NCBI GenBank assembly: GCA_944384925.1
Contig: CALWVF010000033.1
Location: 1 to 32,788, forward strand
Source of the DNA: an uncultured Clostridia bacterium
GTDB taxonomy: Bacteria; Bacillota; Clostridia; Oscillospirales; Acutalibacteraceae
Direction of reading: 5' to 3'
Length of the DNA stretch: 32,788 nucleotides
This document shows, piece after piece, positions 6,922-14,127 of this stretch. A program made the position numbers and the translations under genes. Each line of letters begins with the position of its first letter. Position 1 is the first letter of the stretch. Under the pieces are notes generated by a model. The model ran no database searches. It was not told the origin of the DNA and saw only the letters and a list, made by a program, of their open reading frames with translations.

Positions 6922-8800
6922 CTTTTACCTCTTTATTTTGACTCAACCATATTAATAAAACTGAGATATCTGCTGGACTCACACCATATATTCTAGACGC
7001 CTGACCTATATTAATCGGTTTGACAGCATCTAGCCTTTCTCTTGCCTCTAATCTCAATCCGGCTATGTTTTTATAATCTATAGAATTTGGTAGTTTTTTA
7101 TTTTCTAATTTTCTCATATGCTCTATTTGAGACAACTGTTTTTTTATATATCCCTCATATTTAATTTCAATTTCAACTTGTTCAAGTATTTCCTTCCCTA
7201 TTTCTTCTCTGGTTTGATCTACATCTTTTAAATCATTATAGCTTATTTCCGGACGTTTCAATAGATCAATCAGTCTAATTCCTGTTGATACTGTTGATGT
7301 TCCACGTGAAACTAAAATAGAATTTAATTCGTTTGATGGTGGTATAACTGTCTTTTTTAATCTTAGCAACTCATTTTTCTTTTTTTCTTTCTTTAATTTA
7401 AATTTATTCCATCTTTCATCGGAAATCAATCCTATTCTTCTACCTATAGGAGTTAGCCTTTCATCTGCATTGTCTTGCCGTAAAACAAGTCTGTATTCAG
7501 ATCGAGATGTCATCATTCTATAAGGTTCATTCGCTCCCTTTGTAACAAGATCATCTATAAGCGTTCCTATATAAGATGTTGCTCTGTCTAAAACTAATTG
7601 TTCCTTTCCCAAAATTTTTAAGGCAGCATTTACCCCACAAATCAAGCCTTGTGCAGCAGCCTCTTCATACCCAGAACTTCCGTTAAATTGTCCTGCCCCG
7701 TAAAGTCCCGGATATTCAATAAACTCTAACGTAGCGTTCATTTGTACAGGATCAACGCAATCATATTCAATAGCATACGCTGGTCTGGTTATAAGTGCGT
7801 TTTCTAGGCCCTGAATTGTATGATAAAATTTCAATTGTACTTCCTCTGGCAGCGAAGACGACATTCCTTGTATATACATTTCTTCTGTATTCAATCCACA
7901 AGGCTCTATAAATAATTGATGCCTTGGTTTATCTGCAAAGCGTACCATTTTGTCTTCTATGCTAGGACAGTATCTTGGACCAACACCTTCAATTTTTCCG
8001 CTATATAGTGGAGAGCGATGTATATTTTCCATGATTACCCTTTTGGTTTCATCATTTGTCCAACTAATATAGCATAGCATTTTGTTCTCACCCGGGTTGT
8101 CAGTATCATAAGAAAAAGGAATTATTGTTTTATCTCCTTCTTGAGCCTCTAGTTTAGAAAAATCTATGCTAGATTTCTTAACTCTTGCTGGGGTTCCTGT
8201 TTTAAATCTGCGTAATTTAAGCCCAAGGTCTTTCAAAGATTTCCCCAAAAAAGATGCCGGAAACATTCCATCCGGTCCCCCGTCGTAAGAGATTTCTCCG
8301 ATAAATATTTTCCCTCCTAAAAAAGTTCCTGTCGCTATAATAACAGCCTTTGCTCTAAAAATGGCATTCATTCTTGTTTCTACAAACCATGTATCGTCTT
8401 CATTTTTACCCAAATCTATAATTTCCGCTTGACGCAAATCTAGATTTTTTTGTAATTCCAACTTATGCTTCATTATGTCGCTGTATTTACGTCTGTCTAT
8501 CTGAACTCTTAAGGAATGTACCGCTGGACCCTTACCTTTGTTTAACATTCTACTTTGTAAAAAGCTCTCATCTGCTGTCCTTCCCATTTCTCCACCAAGT
8601 GCATCAATTTCTCTTACTAAATGACCTTTTGCTGTACCCCCTATCGATGGATTGCATGGACAATTCCCCACTGAATCCATATTTATTGTAAACACCGCTG
8701 TTTTACATCCAAGCCTTGCCGATGCTAAACCTGCCTCTATTCCTGCATGACCGGCTCCTATTACCACAACATCATAATTGCCCGCAAAATAAGACATCAT
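6911..8800 (-). CDS. mnmG: tRNA uridine-5-carboxymethylaminomethyl modification enzyme MnmG (GidA)
   Basis: A 629-residue FAD-binding protein that, with MnmE, builds the cmnm5 group on the wobble uridine of certain tRNAs. The N-terminal dinucleotide-binding motif is VVVIGAGHAGIEAG. The family signatures are CNPSIGGTAKGHLVREIDALGG and PRYCPSIEDK. GQFNGSSGYEEAAAQGLI is the second family signature. The C-terminal helical MnmE/tRNA-binding domain ends in GVSPADISVLLIWL. The usual length is about 620-630. The ATG follows AAAGGAG. A parS-like site is embedded at 7298-7313, in the codons for VSRGT. It lies 81 bp downstream of mnmE and overlaps rsmG. Confidence 0.97.
   Translation of the reverse strand: MMSYFAGNYDVVVIGAGHAGIEAGLASARLGCKTAVFTINMDSVGNCPCNPSIGGTAKGHLVREIDALGGEMGRTADESFLQSRMLNKGKGPAVHSLRVQIDRRKYSDIMKHKLELQKNLDLRQAEIIDLGKNEDDTWFVETRMNAIFRAKAVIIATGTFLGGKIFIGEISYDGGPDGMFPASFLGKSLKDLGLKLRRFKTGTPARVKKSSIDFSKLEAQEGDKTIIPFSYDTDNPGENKMLCYISWTNDETKRVIMENIHRSPLYSGKIEGVGPRYCPSIEDKMVRFADKPRHQLFIEPCGLNTEEMYIQGMSSSLPEEVQLKFYHTIQGLENALITRPAYAIEYDCVDPVQMNATLEFIEYPGLYGAGQFNGSSGYEEAAAQGLICGVNAALKILGKEQLVLDRATSYIGTLIDDLVTKGANEPYRMMTSRSEYRLVLRQDNADERLTPIGRRIGLISDERWNKFKLKKEKKKNELLRLKKTVIPPSNELNSILVSRGTSTVSTGIRLIDLLKRPEISYNDLKDVDQTREEIGKEILEQVEIEIKYEGYIKKQLSQIEHMRKLENKKLPNSIDYKNIAGLRLEARERLDAVKPINIGQASRIYGVSPADISVLLIWLSQNKEVKDEK
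7298..7313. promoter_or_regulatory. parS site inside mnmG
   Basis: TGTTCCACGTGAAACT matches the Bacillus parS consensus TGTTCCACGTGAAACA at 15 of 16 positions. It is inside a coding region, as many Bacillota parS sites are, and 1.6 kb from parA. Confidence 0.85.
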
Positions 8801-8881
8801 ATCAACTCCTTTAACCAGATATCTTTAAAGCTTTCTTTTATATTAATATAAAACCCATTCTTACAAACTATATATAATAAA

Positions 8882-10249
8882 TTACTTTCCAACACAAAAT
8901 TTAGAAAACACTTCATTAACAACCACTTCACTTGCACGTTCACCTGTCAACTCCAGTAATTCTTGTATAGCTTCCTCAACAGAAACGGTTACTGCATCTA
9001 ATGTCATGCCCAAACTTAATGAATCTAATGCCTCGCTTATAGCTTTTTCTGCATTCATAACTGCTTTTCGTTGACGTTCATTTGAAAGAATCCCTTCATC
9101 ATCTTCTAATTTAGAAAAACCTACTAAATCAGTTATCGCCTTGCTTAAATCTTCTAACCCTTCTCCCTTTTTTGCCGATATTTCTACAACGTCCGATACT
9201 TTTCCTTTTATTTCTTCTAAATTTATGCTTAAACCTAAATCTACCTTGTTAATAACTGCAATACTGTTACTTTTGTTTAATGCATTTAGAATTTTTAAAT
9301 CGTCTTCTAGAAGCCTCGCTCCTCCATCAAAAACTGCTAATACTAATTTAGATGTTTTTATTTTTTCTTTAGCTTTGTCTACACCTATCTTTTCTATCTT
9401 ATCTTCTGTATTTCTTATTCCCGCAGTATCTGCAATCCTGAGCATTACATCCCCTAGTACTACTGTTTCTTCAACTACATCTCGGGTAGTTCCAGCAATA
9501 TCAGTAACAATTGATTTTTCATATCCCGAAAGCAAATTCATTAATGTCGATTTACCAACATTTGGTCTGCCAACTATTACTGTATCTATTCCCTTCTTCA
9601 AAATTACCCCTACATCATAATTTTGTATCAATTTTTTCAACTCATCCATTGATTTGCTCAAAGTGGTTCTTATAGAGTCTTCTGAAACTTGTGGAATATC
9701 ATCTTCAGGATAATCCGCCCATGCTGATAAATGTGCTGCTAAGTCTATTAATTCACTTTTGATTCTTGTTGTCTTTTTATAGATTGCTCCTTCTTTTCCT
9801 AAAGCAGCCGCCTTGGCCGCTTGTTCTCCGTTTGCTGCAATTAAGTCCATAATAAACTCCGCCTGCGTTAAATCTATTTTCCCGTTCAAAAATGCTCTTT
9901 TAGTAAATTCTCCTGGCTGCGCTGGCCTTGCTCCTGAATTCAAAACAGCTCTTAATACTTTTTGGGTGATGTATAGCCCTCCATGACATGATATCTCCAC
10001 CACATCTTCTCCTGTATAACTGTTTGGTGCTGTAAAAACAAGTGCAATTACATCATCTATTATTTCATTATTTTCGATAATTCTTCCATATCTAGCTGTG
10101 TATCCAGGGGTGTTTGACAACAACTTCCCCGACATAGAAACAAAAATCTTATCTGCAACATTTTTAGCTTCTTTTCCAGATATTCTAATTATTCCTATTC
10201 CTCCCATTCCTCTAGGAGTTGCAATTGCTGCTATAGTATTATTGTTCAT
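8882..10249 (-). CDS. mnmE: tRNA modification GTPase MnmE (TrmE)
   Basis: A 455-residue GTPase partner of MnmG in wobble-uridine modification. The N-terminal tetrahydrofolate-binding domain begins TIAAIATPRGMGGIGIIRIS and includes GGLYITQKVLRAVL and PGEFTKRAFLNGKIDLTQAE. The G domain carries GRPNVGKST (G1), IAGTTRD (G2), DTAG (G3) and NKVD (G4). The protein ends in FCVGK, the invariant C-(x)-GK tail with the catalytic cysteine. The ribosome-binding site GGGGGAGG overlaps the first 95-bp repeat palindrome. The jag terminator 540 bp upstream suggests it has its own promoter in the non-coding island, which I could not place. Confidence 0.97.
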   Translation of the reverse strand: MNNNTIAAIATPRGMGGIGIIRISGKEAKNVADKIFVSMSGKLLSNTPGYTARYGRIIENNEIIDDVIALVFTAPNSYTGEDVVEISCHGGLYITQKVLRAVLNSGARPAQPGEFTKRAFLNGKIDLTQAEFIMDLIAANGEQAAKAAALGKEGAIYKKTTRIKSELIDLAAHLSAWADYPEDDIPQVSEDSIRTTLSKSMDELKKLIQNYDVGVILKKGIDTVIVGRPNVGKSTLMNLLSGYEKSIVTDIAGTTRDVVEETVVLGDVMLRIADTAGIRNTEDKIEKIGVDKAKEKIKTSKLVLAVFDGGARLLEDDLKILNALNKSNSIAVINKVDLGLSINLEEIKGKVSDVVEISAKKGEGLEDLSKAITDLVGFSKLEDDEGILSNERQRKAVMNAEKAISEALDSLSLGMTLDAVTVSVEEAIQELLELTGERASEVVVNEVFSKFCVGK

Positions 10250-10264
10250 ATCATACCTCCCCCA

Positions 10265-10523
10265 GGCTGAGCCTGGACCCTCATCGCGATTGTTTTCTTT
10301 TTTTCCTTTTTTCCCACTACTCGCGCTTTTACCTTTTCTCTTTTTTTATCTGTTCTTTTGGCTGAGCCTGGACCCTCATCGCGATTGCTTTCTTTTTTTC
10401 CTTTTTTCTCCCTGCTCGCGCTTTTACCTTTTCTCTTTTTTTATCTGTTCTTTTGGCTGAGCCTGGACCCTCATCGCGATTGCTTTCTTTTTTTCTTTTC
10501 TCTCCCTGCTCGCGCTTTTACCT
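10265..10523. repeat. 95-bp tandem repeat, 2.7 copies, strongly strand-asymmetric
   Basis: Copies begin at 10265, 10360 and 10455, giving an exact 95-bp period; the third stops at about 10523 and has lost 1 nt. Each unit contains GGCTGAGCCTGG, CCCTCATCGCGATTG with the palindrome ATCGCGAT, a long pyrimidine tract, GCTCGCGC, and a second pyrimidine tract. On the minus strand, the sense of mnmE, these are polypurine tracts. The period is not a multiple of 3 and no frame makes a plausible protein, so the repeat is non-coding. Copy 1 abuts the mnmE ribosome-binding site and forms a longer 15-nt palindrome there (10262-10276). Confidence 0.9.
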
Positions 10524-10676
10524 GACTTTTTGTTTAAATTTTATCTTTTCACTATCTTTTTTATTTCTATGGTTTTTACTTTTTTTCTTTTTCTATCTAA
10601 TAACTTTGCGATATTTACTTCCTATAATTTATGCCTTTTGTTTTTCTTGCCCTTACATATAGCAAGCAAATTTAAT

Positions 10677-10750
10677 ATCATGCCACTCAGGCATTGCCTG
10701 AGAGCACTTTGTGCTAGCGCGACGAATATTTAACGTCGCGCTGGCATGAT
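10677..10750. repeat. Perfect four-way-junction palindromic element
   Basis: An outer stem ATCATGCC (10677-10684) pairs with GGCATGAT (10743-10750). Inside are three hairpins placed end to end: CTCAGGC-att-GCCTGAG type (10686-10702), AGCAC-ttt-GTGCT (10703-10715), and AGCGCGACG with CGTCGCGCT around a 9-nt AT loop (10716-10742). Only A10685 is left unpaired at the junction. GC is about 51% by my count, in very AT-rich surroundings. A second alternative palindrome, GGCATGATGCC (10743-10753), overlaps the right arm. No other copy is seen in this window. It may be a miniature palindromic mobile element or a structured RNA. Confidence 0.85.
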
Positions 10751-10791
10751 GCCCAACGTAACTTCCTTTACTGCTTTTTATATTTAGGTAT

Positions 10792-10821
10792 TGAAAAAGC
10801 GATCCATTTTTGAATCGCTTT
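10792..10821 (-). terminator. Terminator of jag
   Basis: On the minus strand, AAAGCGAT and ATCGCTTT (10814-10821 and 10796-10803) form a stem closed by a further mismatched pair. It is followed by TTTTT, 39 bp after the jag stop. Confidence 0.85.
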
Positions 10822-10859
10822 ATAATCCTATTATAAACAACAATCACTTTTTTAGCAGC

Positions 10860-11669
10860 TTACCGAGATTCAAAGTTATTTGTAGCAATTTTCCCATACA
10901 ATTCAGTTTTAAATCTGCTATTGTCTTCGGATACACTTATTTTTATTTCATCAATACCATTATTTTTTAATTTTATGCTATCCTCTTTATAGACTTTTGT
11001 ATTAAACACTTTTTTGGTTTTTGCAAAAGAGTCCTTGTTTTTAAAGCTAGGGCTAACAACAACATGTCTTTCTTTGTTTTCCCCTTCAGAGCGAGATGTT
11101 ACTCCATTCACCTTTTGAATTGCTGCATGTATTATTCTTCTCTCATATGCATTCATGGGTTCTAAAGATATAGTTCTCTTTGTTCGAATTGCCTTATTTG
11201 CTAAACGTACAGCTAAATCTTCTAATGTTTTTTCCCTTTTCTCTCTATAATTAGCTGTATCTATTGTTATTCTATAATACTTTTCCTCTCCACGATTGCA
11301 AACTAAACCTGCCAGATATTGCAACGCATCCAAGGTTTCCCCTCTTCTTCCTATAAGGTAGCCTACTTCTTCTCCAGACAAATCAATATGTGCACCTGCT
11401 TCACTTTCTTTTGCTTCTGCAGTAACATTCTCAAGTCCCATTTTTTCTATAATATTGTTTACATAGTTTAACGCCACTCTCGCAGGATTGATCTTTAAAA
11501 CAGCACGTACTTTTGCCGGTTTTCCTCCAAAAATGCCTAAGGTTTTTTTTGCTGGCATTTGCACAACCTCAAACTCCACATTATCATTACCATTTACTCC
11601 TAAAATATTGCAAGCATCTTCTTGCGCTAATAAAACTGTTTCTCCTACACCAATTGCTTCTTTTAACAA
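10860..11669 (-). CDS. jag: Jag/KhpB-type RNA-binding protein (SpoIIIJ-associated)
   Basis: About 269 residues with three domains. The N-terminal Jag domain (ending TLGIFGGKPAKVRAVL) is followed by a KH domain with the GxxG-type loop in EVGYLIGRRGETLDALQ. The C-terminal R3H domain shows NAYERRIIHAAIQ. Jag/KhpB proteins bind RNA and are linked to cell elongation and to YidC/SpoIIIJ. A longer frame begins with TTG at 11684, but that codon lies in the GGAGGTG ribosome-binding site. The TTG at 11667-11669 (MLKEAIGVGETV) lies 7 nt after it and is the likelier start. A 48-residue serine/lysine-rich tail follows R3H. It is downstream of yidC and probably in the same transcript. Confidence 0.93.
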   Translation of the reverse strand: MLKEAIGVGETVLLAQEDACNILGVNGNDNVEFEVVQMPAKKTLGIFGGKPAKVRAVLKINPARVALNYVNNIIEKMGLENVTAEAKESEAGAHIDLSGEEVGYLIGRRGETLDALQYLAGLVCNRGEEKYYRITIDTANYREKREKTLEDLAVRLANKAIRTKRTISLEPMNAYERRIIHAAIQKVNGVTSRSEGENKERHVVVSPSFKNKDSFAKTKKVFNTKVYKEDSIKLKNNGIDEIKISVSEDNSRFKTELYGKIATNNFESR

Positions 11670-11758
11670 AGCTTGCACCTCCAAGTTAATTATCCTAATA
11701 TAATATAGGTATATTAATCTAAAAATTATCTTTCACAGTAACATAATTTTATAATATA

Positions 11759-12739
11759 TTAATTTTTTCGTTTCTTTTTTCCCTTATTTGCATTTTTATC
11801 CTTATTTTCTTCAATATATTTTGGCGATGATCTTTTTTCTTCTTGTCGCTCTTGTTGTTCCAAAAGTTTAACCCTGGCTATTTCGCTTTTAGCTGTTAAT
11901 ATTTTAGGGCTATAAAAGTGATTTACTGTTATTGTTTGAACTGCCTGACAAGCTCCATTGATGATCCAATAAAATCCTACAGCTGCCGGAACTGTATATG
12001 ATATCCAAACACTCATAAGTGGGATAAAATACATACTATATTTCATACATCCCGGTTGATTTTGCTGACTCGGATCATTTTGCAATTTTTGTGTGATAAA
12101 TGTTGATATTGTCGGAACTATCAAACAGAAAAGTGGTATCATCCATAGCATTGATGACCAAGGACTTGTTTTTGGTGTTGCTAATAAATCTAGACCTAAA
12201 AAGTTAAAACTTTTAGAAAACTCTTCTATACTTTGCAATTCTTCATCATTAAACATTGTCAATTGCTCTTTAATTGCAGGAAAAAGTGTAATTATTGAAA
12301 TCTCATCGTATCTTGAGCTTGTATTATTTTCTATTCCTGGTATTTCAGATAACAACGTGGATGCCTGCTTAACCTTATCTGCCGGTAAATGCAAAGTGTT
12401 TTTAAGCGGAGAGAATACTGTTCCGATAACTCCAAACAATATTATAATCGGAACAAACATTATCAAGCACCCACCCATTGGATTATAGCCTTCTTTTTGA
12501 TATAGTTTTGCTGTTTCTTCTTCTATTTTTTTTCGATCGTTTGCATATTTTTTCTTTATTTCATTTTGCTTTTTCGATAGCCTTGTGGTAGTTGCTAAAG
12601 ATTTTTGTCTTTTTATTACCATTGGAATCATAACCACATTTATAGATATGGTAAACAAAATCATTGCTAGTCCATAATTTTGAGTTACATCAAGAAAGAA
12701 TCCAAGTATATAGCCTAAAAAATAACCAAGTCCGCTCAT
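11759..12739 (-). CDS. yidC: Membrane protein insertase YidC/OxaA/SpoIIIJ
   Basis: About 326 residues. It inserts and folds membrane proteins together with or without SecYEG. Membrane segments lie near residues 3-20, 20-42, 90-115, 195-220 and 235-280. The conserved positive residue of the hydrophilic groove is the Arg in PMVIKRQKS. A cytoplasmic coiled loop (LSKKQNEIKKKYANDRKKIE) and a very basic C-terminal tail for ribosome contact (ending NKGKKKRKN) are present. An extracytoplasmic loop of about 80 residues sits between the second and third conserved segments. No lipobox is seen. The frame opens at 12757, but the GGAGG there makes ATG 12737-12739 (MSGLGYFLG) the likely start. Confidence 0.94.
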   Translation of the reverse strand: MSGLGYFLGYILGFFLDVTQNYGLAMILFTISINVVMIPMVIKRQKSLATTTRLSKKQNEIKKKYANDRKKIEEETAKLYQKEGYNPMGGCLIMFVPIIILFGVIGTVFSPLKNTLHLPADKVKQASTLLSEIPGIENNTSSRYDEISIITLFPAIKEQLTMFNDEELQSIEEFSKSFNFLGLDLLATPKTSPWSSMLWMIPLFCLIVPTISTFITQKLQNDPSQQNQPGCMKYSMYFIPLMSVWISYTVPAAVGFYWIINGACQAVQTITVNHFYSPKILTAKSEIARVKLLEQQERQEEKRSSPKYIEENKDKNANKGKKKRKN

Positions 12740-12810
12740 TAAACAATAAACCTCCAAATATAAAATAACTAAACATTTTAAGTTCTATAAGATAAAATGT
12801 TAAATACAAT

Positions 12811-13056
12811 TTATTTAAGAAACCAATTTGTGCCCTTTTCCGGAACCGGATCATATCCTCCTTTAAATAATGGGTTACATCTTATAAATCTAAAAAAGAA
12901 TAGAACGCTACCCCTAAATGCTCCAAATCTCTTAATTGCCTGAATTGCATAGTTCGAACAAGTTGGATAAAACCGACACATCGGCTTGGCATTTGCAAAT
13001 ATATGATTCTTGCTGTTTTGATAACATCTTATAAATAAAACAAGCAGGCGCCTCAT
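12811..13056 (-). CDS. yidD: Membrane protein insertion efficiency factor YidD
   Basis: An 81-residue protein of the YidD family (domain formerly DUF37), which assists YidC-mediated insertion at the inner face of the membrane. Diagnostic residues are CRFYPTCSNYAIQAIKRFG with its cysteine pair, and RCNPLFKGGYDPVP near the C-terminus. The N-terminal stretch RRLLVLFIRCYQ is an amphipathic membrane-association helix. The start overlaps the rnpA stop by 4 bp (ATGA), so translation is coupled. It is followed by yidC about 70 bp on. Confidence 0.96.
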   Translation of the reverse strand: MRRLLVLFIRCYQNSKNHIFANAKPMCRFYPTCSNYAIQAIKRFGAFRGSVLFFFRFIRCNPLFKGGYDPVPEKGTNWFLK

Positions 13057-13388
13057 TTTAAAACCCCCGCTTTTTTCAGTTGGCCGCTAATAACATTTAA
13101 AATATCAGTACTTTTAACAAAAGGAGTTTTGCCCCTTGCAACAAAAACAAAATCATAGCCGTTTCTTAGATTTGGCAAAAGTTCATTATACGCTTGCCTA
13201 ATAATACGTCTTGCCCTATTTCTTTTAACAGCATTGCCGATTTTTTTACTTGTCGTTATCCCAAGTCTATTTTCCGCGCTATGATTTTTAAGAATATATG
13301 TAACCACAAAAGGAGAAACAAAAGAATTTCCCTTTATATAGATTCGACGGAAATCTTTATTTTTTTTTAAAGTTATAACTTTCCCCAT
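13053..13388 (-). CDS. rnpA: Ribonuclease P protein component
   Basis: A 111-residue basic protein that binds the RNase P RNA and helps recognise the 5' leader of pre-tRNAs. It has the family core: LKKNKDFRRIYIKGNSFVSP, NRLGITTSKKIGNAVKRNRA and RRIIRQAY. The last contains the RNR-type signature for RNA binding. It sits between rpmH and yidD, the universal arrangement. A possible promoter, TTGACT-16-TAGTAA, lies in the 197-bp gap behind the rpmH terminator, so rnpA may have its own transcript as well as read-through from rpmH. Confidence 0.97.
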   Translation of the reverse strand: MGKVITLKKNKDFRRIYIKGNSFVSPFVVTYILKNHSAENRLGITTSKKIGNAVKRNRARRIIRQAYNELLPNLRNGYDFVFVARGKTPFVKSTDILNVISGQLKKAGVLK

Positions 13389-13548
13389 AAAACCATCCTA
13401 GAACCACAGCATAAAATCAAATAATAATATTTAAAAATCTGCAGTTTTTCTCACTTTAAACAGCAAGTCCACTACATCTTTAGATAATAAGATTAATTCA
13501 AGTCTGCATTTTGCATAATCTTACTATTTTGCAGATAAAATTAGTCAA

Positions 13549-13581
13549 TTAACAACAAAAACAAAGACCACAAAAGTGGCC
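13549..13581 (-). terminator. Terminator/attenuator after rpmH
   Basis: On the minus strand GGCCAC-tttt-GTGGTC (13566-13580, one G-U pair) is followed by TTTGTTTTTG. It lies directly after the rpmH stop and may reduce read-through into rnpA. Confidence 0.7.
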
Positions 13582-13585
13582 TACT

Positions 13586-13720
13586 TTAATACGACAAACG
13601 TTTTCTGCCTTTTGCTCTGCGGCGTGCTAATACCTTGCGACCACTTCTATCAGACATTCTTTTTCTGAACCCATGTTCTTTTTTTCTATGCAATTTTTTT
13701 GGCTGATATGTTCTAATCAT
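13586..13720 (-). CDS. rpmH: Large ribosomal subunit protein bL34
   Basis: A 44-residue, highly basic ribosomal protein found by translating the minus strand. It begins [20 protein letters not shown], continues with [20 protein letters not shown] and ends RLSY. Length and sequence match bL34 across its full extent. The ATG follows an exceptionally strong GGGGGGAGG ribosome-binding site. It is divergent from dnaA across a 407-bp spacer and heads the rpmH-rnpA-yidD-yidC-jag block. Confidence 0.97.
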   Translation of the reverse strand: MIRTYQPKKLHRKKEHGFRKRMSDRSGRKVLARRRAKGRKRLSY

Positions 13721-13765
13721 AAAAAAACCTCCCCCCGAAAATTAAGAAATCCATTTTAATTAATC

Positions 13766-13795
13766 ATTATATATTAAAGCACATAGGTATGTCAA
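13766..13795 (-). promoter_or_regulatory. Promoter of rpmH
   Basis: TTGACA (13790-13795), an 18-nt spacer and TATAAT (13766-13771) on the minus strand, 45 bp upstream of the rpmH start codon. Confidence 0.85.
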
Positions 13796-13986
13796 TATAG
13801 CTTTATAAAGATATAGTTTAAACAATCTTATTGTATCATTGTTAAACAAAAAAATAAAGGGGCTTTTACCAATTTCAAATGAAGCAAGGCAAAAACGTCA
13901 TTTTGCATAATTTTTATATTTGTTTTTTCGTTTTATTGTTAGTTCTGGTTTTTCCTTCCGCATGAGTTTTCCTATCTTTTTCTTTT

Positions 13987-14032
13987 TCAACTATTTTTTA
14001 ACTATTTTTTAATTTTGTTTGAAAATAGTTGA
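13987..14032. promoter_or_regulatory. Inverted repeat around the dnaA -35 region
   Basis: TCAACTATTTT (13987-13997) and its exact complement AAAATAGTTGA (14022-14032) form an 11-bp inverted repeat. The right arm overlaps the -35 hexamer. Between the arms is a direct repeat of the AACTATTTTTTAA type. It could be a repressor operator or an unwinding element. Confidence 0.55.
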
Positions 14033-14047
14033 TTTTTGTGGTAAACT
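14019..14047 (+). promoter_or_regulatory. Promoter of dnaA
   Basis: TTGAAA (14019-14024), a 17-nt spacer and TAAACT (14042-14047), 80 bp upstream of the dnaA start. A DnaA-box-like TTTACCACA (complement) overlaps the -10, which would suit autoregulation but has two mismatches. Confidence 0.55.
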
Positions 14048-14127
14048 GTAATAGTGTATGAATTCCTTTATTGTTTAGGTGTTTGTCGCTTTTTTAACTA
14101 AATTTTATCATCCGGAGGTCAAAAAAT

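Larger units (their letters stand above)
13796..14127. other. rpmH-dnaA spacer, expected left part of oriC
   Basis: There is no gene here. It holds the dnaA promoter and leader, an 11-bp inverted repeat around that promoter, T-rich tracts, and TGTTAA (13840-13845), TTCAACT and TTAACT words similar to those in the dnaA-dnaN spacer. I find no TTATCCACA box with fewer than two mismatches; the nearest is TTTACCACA, within the dnaA promoter. Its role as part of the origin is inferred from synteny with other Bacillota. Confidence 0.55.

Noticed and set aside
9141-9620. A 159-residue plus-strand frame inside mnmE
   Set aside because: It is the antisense shadow of the MnmE G domain and has no ribosome-binding site or recognisable motif.
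10265-10523. The 95-bp repeats as a CRISPR array
   Set aside because: The whole unit repeats, with no constant short repeat and variable spacers; there are only 2.7 copies and no cas genes.
10653-10847. A 64-residue minus-strand frame across the four-way-junction element
   Set aside because: Its codons cross the hairpins and the jag terminator; the sequence is better explained by secondary structure.
12093-12488. A 131-residue plus-strand frame opposite yidC
   Set aside because: It lies wholly antisense to a well-supported YidC coding region and matches nothing.
14034-14043. DnaA box (TTTACCACA on the minus strand) in the dnaA promoter
   Set aside because: It has two mismatches to the consensus and stands alone, so I mention it only as a weak possibility in the promoter entry.
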